NCBI GenBank assembly: GCA_009823395.1
Contig: CM020513.1
Location: 7,259,001 to 7,323,000 of the forward strand
Direction of reading: 5' to 3'
Length of the DNA stretch: 64,000 bases
Source of the DNA: Thamnaconus septentrionalis
Lineage: Eukaryota; Chordata; Actinopteri; Tetraodontiformes; Monacanthidae
The position numbers and the translations under genes are program-made. The notes below the pieces were generated by a model that was not told where the DNA came from, did not search any database, and saw nothing but the letters and a program-made list of their open reading frames with translations. Position 1 is the stretch's first letter. Each line of letters opens with the position of its first letter. This document shows, one piece after another, positions 58,707 to 64,000 of this stretch.

Positions 58707-61700
58707 ATGGACAGCAGCTGTTGCCCCGTCAAGCTGTCGGCCCATCCCGCCAGAGGACTGATGGATGAGAAGATGACCTTCCTGGTCCAGAATGCCCCAC
58801 CTGGTCACAGGCTGACAGTTCACAGCCTCCACCAGTGTGAGGATGGGTTCAAATGGGAGGCCTATGGTCACTACGTGTCTGACTCCTTGGGGACCGTCAA
58901 CGGTACGACACTCAGCAGCTCTTGGAAAGTTGTGCATTCGAGTCACATCAAGATATCTTGTTCTTCTCCTCCCAACAGTCTCACAAGACCTGAGCCTGGG
59001 TGGGACTTATTCTGGGGTGGAACCGATGGGACTGCTGTGGAGCCTTAGACCAGTTCCAGGCAGCAGACCAGGACTCAGGTAGGACCAGAAGGATGGAGAT
59101 GTTAAACTAGCAAGCAGTCAGAGCTGACTGAGTCCCACCGTCCCTCAGGCTGAGGAAGATGAACATCCAGACTCCTATGGTGTTCACTGTCACGGTGTAC
59201 CAGGGTCACCACACTGAGGGCTTTGCCGATCTAGCTCCTCTGGCTGCTGCGGAGGTGGAGCGCTGGTACATGGCGCCAGGTATCCGCAGGATAGACGTGA
59301 CAGAGGACGGACTCACTGCTGCCATTCTCCTTCCTCCAGGTAGGACCAGAGTCTTGGTTTGGTGGAACTGTTTGTGTCATTTCCCAGAGAGAGTCAAAGA
59401 ATGCTAGTTTATAAAGGTGATATTGTGCTGTCCTGCCTAAAGGACCTGGACCTTTCCCTGGTGTCCTGGACCTGTGGGGTGCTGGAGGAAGGTTGATTGA
59501 GATCCGTGCAGCACTACTGGCCTCCCATGGATTTGCCTCCATGGCTCTGGACTACTTGACACCCAAGATCACCAAGGAAACGGGGAAGATGGTTAGCTAT
59601 GACTACATTGAGGTGAGGCCAGCCTGAACCAATGGAACCAAATTTAATTAGAAAAAAATAGGACATTTAAAGTTATATCTGTAGTTCTGATTCCAAGTTG
59701 ACTGCAAGAGGCAGTATGTCCTCTGGTGTCAGCAGTTGATCTGTGCCCAGAATCTGTGGATTCCGATTGACTGGGTCCTCTGGCAGTCATTCAGGATTCA
59801 TAGAACCACAGTTACCACTGTAAAGTTTGGAGTTTTTGGCCCTACTAACAACCAGAGGCAGTGCAGAAGCACTGGATGATACATGCACACAATGTCACAA
59901 AGAATTCTACCTACCTCAATGACCAGAGGCAGAAGACCAAGGGTGAAGAATCATGTTCAACAGGTTGGATATGATGGTTAAATTAGTAGAACGTAGCAGG
60001 TGGTGTCCAAGAGGCTGCAGAGCAAATCCTCTCAGAAGAAAACCTCTCAACACCTCTACCACATGTAAAATCACACCTGACCCCAGAAGGGTGCAAGCGA
60101 CTGTTGCACCTGTAAGTCCAGCAGGGAGTACTAATAATTGTGGGACAGGCACTGTTTTGAGACTGTGCAACCTCTTCCATTGACTGAATAGCAAAGAACA
60201 GGTGTTCTGTCTGAACTGGTGCAGTGGCTGTGATGTAGGCATTGAACCAAGTCAGGTGAATTGGCCAGTTGAGATGGTTATAAGGCAGCATAGGGAACAC
60301 CATGTTTGACCACAGAGTCACTCTGAGCCAGCTTTACAGAAAGAGCATGTAGTTTCTCCACCCATCTCACCTGCTAACATGACAGGAAGGGGATAAGCTG
60401 TCTTCAATGACAGGGTGTCCAACACAAAGGGGAGATGCCACACTGGAACCCGGTGGGCCACCATCGGTCACAGACTCAATGCCTGACTGAGAAAATTCGA
60501 TACCAACCATTGGCAGTGTATCAGTAGAAGAAGTGTTGGGACCACTCTCAAAGTGGAAGGTGTGGAGTCATTATCCAAGAGATATTACAGGAACTCCAGA
60601 GAGGTGACTACTGTGCAAGAGTTGGGATCATCATCCCTACCCTTCCCTAGAGAACCTCCTCCACTTGCTCTCATAATGGAATTGGGTGAACGGCACTCGT
60701 GAATGGCACTCGTTCTCCAGGGTACCCAGGAGAAGCCCATTCCCTTCCATTCATTAGAACCAATGGGATGGTTCCCTGACTCCCTGGAGACTAAAGGGTT
60801 CACTTCTGCCCTGCATCCTATTTATTACATGGTTATTATTACATGGTGATTTATTAAACATTAAGTGAGCTTATGCAGCTTTCAGACCTCCTGTTTCAGG
60901 AGGTTACTTTGATAGCACAGACAACTCAAAATTACATTTCTTATTTCTTTAACAGGGAGTCTGGTCTTGTTTGACACACCAATTGATTTCAATCAGCTGA
61001 GACTCAACTATGACATGCATTTCTAACAATATCATGTGACCTCCTCCAGAAAGCTTATCAAGTCCTGGAGAAACATCCTCAGGTGATTGGTAACAGAATT
61101 GCCGTCCTGGGTGCATCATTAGGCAGCAGTATTGCATTAAAAATGGCTGCTTACTCTGAGGTGATACAGGTAAGACGTCTACAGTAAGCACAATAACTGT
61201 TTCACTTTTACTTGTTGGGGCAAGTTCACGTCATGTTGTTAAGGATCAAATAAGATAAGATAAGATTTTATTAATTGTTCCACAATGGGATAAATTTGGT
61301 CTTGTTCACATGTGAGGCTCAAACAGAGAAATTGGGAAACAGGGAAATTGACAGACAGATGGGAGCTAAACCAGTCTGTTATGGTGAAGCAAGGCCAGAA
61401 GGCAAAGCTCCCTGTTTACCTGCCAATCTATGTTCCCACTCTCACCAATGGAATTTGGAGCATTAGGAACTTTGGGACATGACCGAAAGAGTGATGTCAG
61501 GAATACAGGCGGCCCAAATAAGTTTCCTCCGCAGGGTAGCAGACCTCTCACTTCGAGATAGAGTGAGAAGTTTGATCATCTGAGTGGAAGACAAAGAAAG
61601 AAGGATTTAACACTGTAAATCAGTGGTAGGGAAATTAAGGAAATGAAGAGGATGTTTCCAGGAACACACAGCATGGTCTGGACTGCCAACCTTTTGGGGC

Positions 61701-62049
61701 GACCTGCTGTGGTTATCCTGAAGACTAATAACAATTGCTGTATAAATAAAATGTATTATTGTTGTTATTATAATGAAGGTGTCTGCACTCTCTATTAAAC
61801 CAAGTAAGACAAAACATTTTCAACAACTTATTTCAAATGAAATGAGTTTACTGAAGTTGCGAAAGTCCTCAAAGATTTCTCCAAAATGTTGCCGGTGGAT
61901 TCTGACTGGCAGTTAGACGATGTGTAAAGTGGCAGCAGTCAGGGAAATTTAGAGAATGCCAAAGGTATCACAGATCCAAGGTCACAGATTAACTGGATTT
62001 TAAAAGTGTTTTAAAATCTATGATGACATGATAAGGCGTCTATCAAGTC

Positions 62050-62089
<40 letters not shown>

Positions 62090-64000
62090 AGCCCAGGTGT
62101 CTGGTGATCATTAGTGGGAGTCATGTGCTGAAAGTTGATGGAACTTTAGAAGAAACCTGGAATTATCTTTTTCTGTAAGTTGATCTGTGGCACTGTGTGC
62201 TTGTAGCCTTCATCCCTACATGCACACTCATACACCCACTTCCTGTTTTCTGTCCAGTGCTGATGAAAAGAAGCGCTTCAATGAGAAGAACGAGCTGATC
62301 TTCAGAGATCAGATGCTGCCAATCCCCACTGACCCTCAACTCAAAGTCGAGGCAGGTGGCTACAGTGTTTCTAATCGTCCACTGCTGTGTTAGGAACAGT
62401 TGTTGATATTTTGAAGCATCTGTCAGATCAAGACTTTTTTTTTAACCACTGACACAAGGGCTCTTCTCAGGTGTGGTCAGGTAGCAGCAACTTTCAATTC
62501 CTGACAGGAAATCATCAGCATTAATTGTATCAGCGTAGATCCAAGGTCTCTTGTCCAATCAAAATGTTTGGTCAGAAGTAGCTGTTGTAGCTGTTGTGGT
62601 GTGTTTAAATGATTTAGTGCAGCAACAGTAGATGTGATATCTTGGTGTCATGTTATTGAGAGGGTGGTAAGTGACATTTAAGATTTTACAAAAGCATACA
62701 TTCATTTTGTCAACAAAAACACTTATATCTGCTGCTGTTTCCCTCTGAGCAGATGGGACGAATCCAGTGCCCCCTGCTAGCGGTTTTAGGGGAAGACGAC
62801 CAGATGCGGGCCGCATATGAGTCTGTAATGGATGTAAGTGTGGAATGTTGTTGACATGCCCTTCAAAGAGCAAGTTAGCAGAAACTATGACAAACCAAAG
62901 TGAAAAACCAGCAGAGATCATCATATCAGAGACAAAATAGCTTGAATTTCTAACTGGAGGCATCAGGACAGTCATAGGGGCAGGAACCCCAAGGTGTATC
63001 TAATAGGAAGTGCAATTTTTCACACAGCACATCAACACAGCCCGTACTTTAAGCGACGGTGTCACCTGTCTGCAGGGAGCAACTGGCTTCCTTTGAGCTT
63101 CAATAATGTTTCTGGAGGAGCTGAATATTTTCACTGGGTTCGTCCCCTGATGGACACAGATAATAAAACCCTTGAAGAAATTCTCAATGGCGTTGAGGTG
63201 AGATGCTTATCGCCTCAACCTGCATCAGCAGTCAGTGTCCTACGGTGGGCCAGCTGGTGGCCACATGCCATCCAGACGATTCAACGAGTGAAAGACCACG
63301 TTCAATGTTCTTCAGCCGTCACTCCTGATTTAGACCTGTACTGTGGCTGTTAGCTCTGACTCTGAGCACTGGATTGAACATCTTTCTTGACTGAAGAGGA
63401 ACACTTCATAGAGCTTCTGCTTTTCAACAGAAGTGGTAAAGTTGTTTCTCCTCCCAGATGAAAGAGATGATGGAGCGATCAGGGAACAGCCACCTGCTGA
63501 CCATCCTCAAGTATCCAAACACTGGTCACCTGATAGAACCGCCGTACTCACTACATCTCCGTGCCAGCGTCCACTCAGGAAAGTCAAAAGGTAAGAAGTC
63601 TGTGTTCACCTCGGAGGAGACTGAGGCAGGAACGGAAATGATTTCCATCTTGTACTTGTATTTTCTATTGTGGACTCTCCAATATTTGCAGCCAACTGAC
63701 AGTCCATTTACGTATACAGATAACATCCTTTTCCTCAGCTTCATTAAAGCATCTCCTTCAATTTGAATCACTCCTTAGTCACTAAGCATTGCAACAGTAT
63801 CCATTTGTCAAGGGTTAAACTGAGCTAAATGTTGAACAATTAAAGAAAGATGCCAGAAATCATTTTGTTGACTGGGTGTGTTGTTGTCTGTGCAGTGGTG
63901 ACTCTGTGGGGGGGGGAGACAGCGGCACACTCTCATGCGCAGGAAGACTCCTGGAGGAAGATTCTGCTCTTTCTCAATCAGCATCTAAACTCTGGCATGA
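58707..64000 (+). CDS. acyl-CoA thioesterase / BAAT-family enzyme, cut by window edge
   Basis: Type-I acyl-CoA thioesterase family: an N-terminal thioesterase/BAAT domain followed by an alpha/beta-hydrolase domain. Exons: 58707-58902, 58979-59078, 59149-59339, 59443-59612, 61050-61169, 62092-62174, 62258-62351, 62753-62833, 63458-63590, 63896-64000+; phases agree, at least 424 residues. The nucleophile is S242 in VLGASLGSS. Bile-acid acyltransferases use Cys there, so hydrolysis rather than amino-acid conjugation is the likelier activity. The other triad members are D333 or D334 (GEDDQ) and H369 ([11 protein letters not shown]). The end ([12 protein letters not shown]) is within a few codons of the usual length; a peroxisomal targeting tripeptide may lie just outside. 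One intron after 62351 appears to use a GC donor. The start [20 protein letters not shown] was chosen because it aligns with family starts. Confidence 0.92.
61255..61770 (+). mobile_element. LINE 3'-end remnant in the thioesterase intron
   Basis: Begins AAGATAAGATTTTATTAATT...CACAATGGGATAAATTTGG, a motif common at teleost repeat ends. It then carries AAGGCAAAGCTCCCTGTTTACC, CTATGTTCCCACTCTCACC, GGAACTTTGGGACATGACCG and TTTCCTCCGCAGGGTAGCAG. In translation these match the well-known fish LINE ORF2 C-terminal text (AKL..Y..IYVPTLT, then [15 protein letters not shown]) with many frame breaks. It ends in a TAT-rich tail. Confidence 0.7.
62051..62089 (+). repeat. (GT)n abutting the acceptor of thioesterase exon 6
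   Basis: About 19 GT units run directly into the acceptor CAG, and the exon begins at 62092. No polypyrimidine tract separates them. Confidence 0.95.

Noticed and set aside
1..64000. CRISPR array, operons, prophage or other prokaryotic systems
   Set aside because: Spliced vertebrate genes, microsatellites and fish transposons throughout; the tandem repeats lack spacer organisation.

Overview
This is vertebrate nuclear DNA, almost certainly from a ray-finned (teleost) fish with a compact genome. Genes carry many short introns with GT-AG boundaries. The intergenic DNA is full of di- and trinucleotide microsatellites. The mobile elements are typical of fish: hAT-type MITEs, a tRNA-type SINE, LINE remnants and a P-element relative. 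Coding exons were joined by hand from conserved protein matches, splice sites and phase; no search was run.

Left block (1-21 kb, minus strand): three tandem hyaluronidase genes share one layout of a ~0.93 kb first coding exon, a 90-nt second exon and a last exon. From right to left they look like a HYAL6-position gene, HYAL4, and a SPAM1/PH-20-like gene. The next gene, on the plus strand, is wasl (N-WASP, 24.3-32.7 kb). Divergent WASL beside HYAL genes matches the human 7q31 arrangement.

Middle block: ftsj1 (34.7-36.8 kb, plus; tRNA anticodon-loop 2'-O-methyltransferase) is followed by a BRD1/BRPF2-type chromatin reader (39.2-44.6 kb, plus). The BRD1-like gene has intact PHD-knuckle-PHD and bromodomain exons. 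Its C-terminal half has three apparent frame breaks in GC-repeat DNA, and the visible model ends without the PWWP domain.

Right block: 45-58 kb is mostly transposon-derived and includes two well-delimited DNA transposons. One is a 1,263-bp P-type element with 8-bp target duplications and a THAP exon. The other is a 953-bp element with 6-bp target duplications and long subterminal palindromic repeats. Between repeats lies tafa5 (51.7-53.4 kb, minus), a secreted chemokine-like neurokine gene, convergent with brd1 as in human 22q13. The window ends inside an acyl-CoA thioesterase/BAAT-family gene (58.7 kb to the edge, plus).

The genes do not form one pathway. Blocks equivalent to human 7q31, Xp11 and 22q13 are joined here. 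No RNA gene, CRISPR array or prokaryotic feature was seen. The points most worth checking are the BRD1-like C-terminus, the two delimited transposons, the recurrent GT-repeat 3' splice sites, the multi-frame-open minisatellite and the FTSJ1 promoter repeat.
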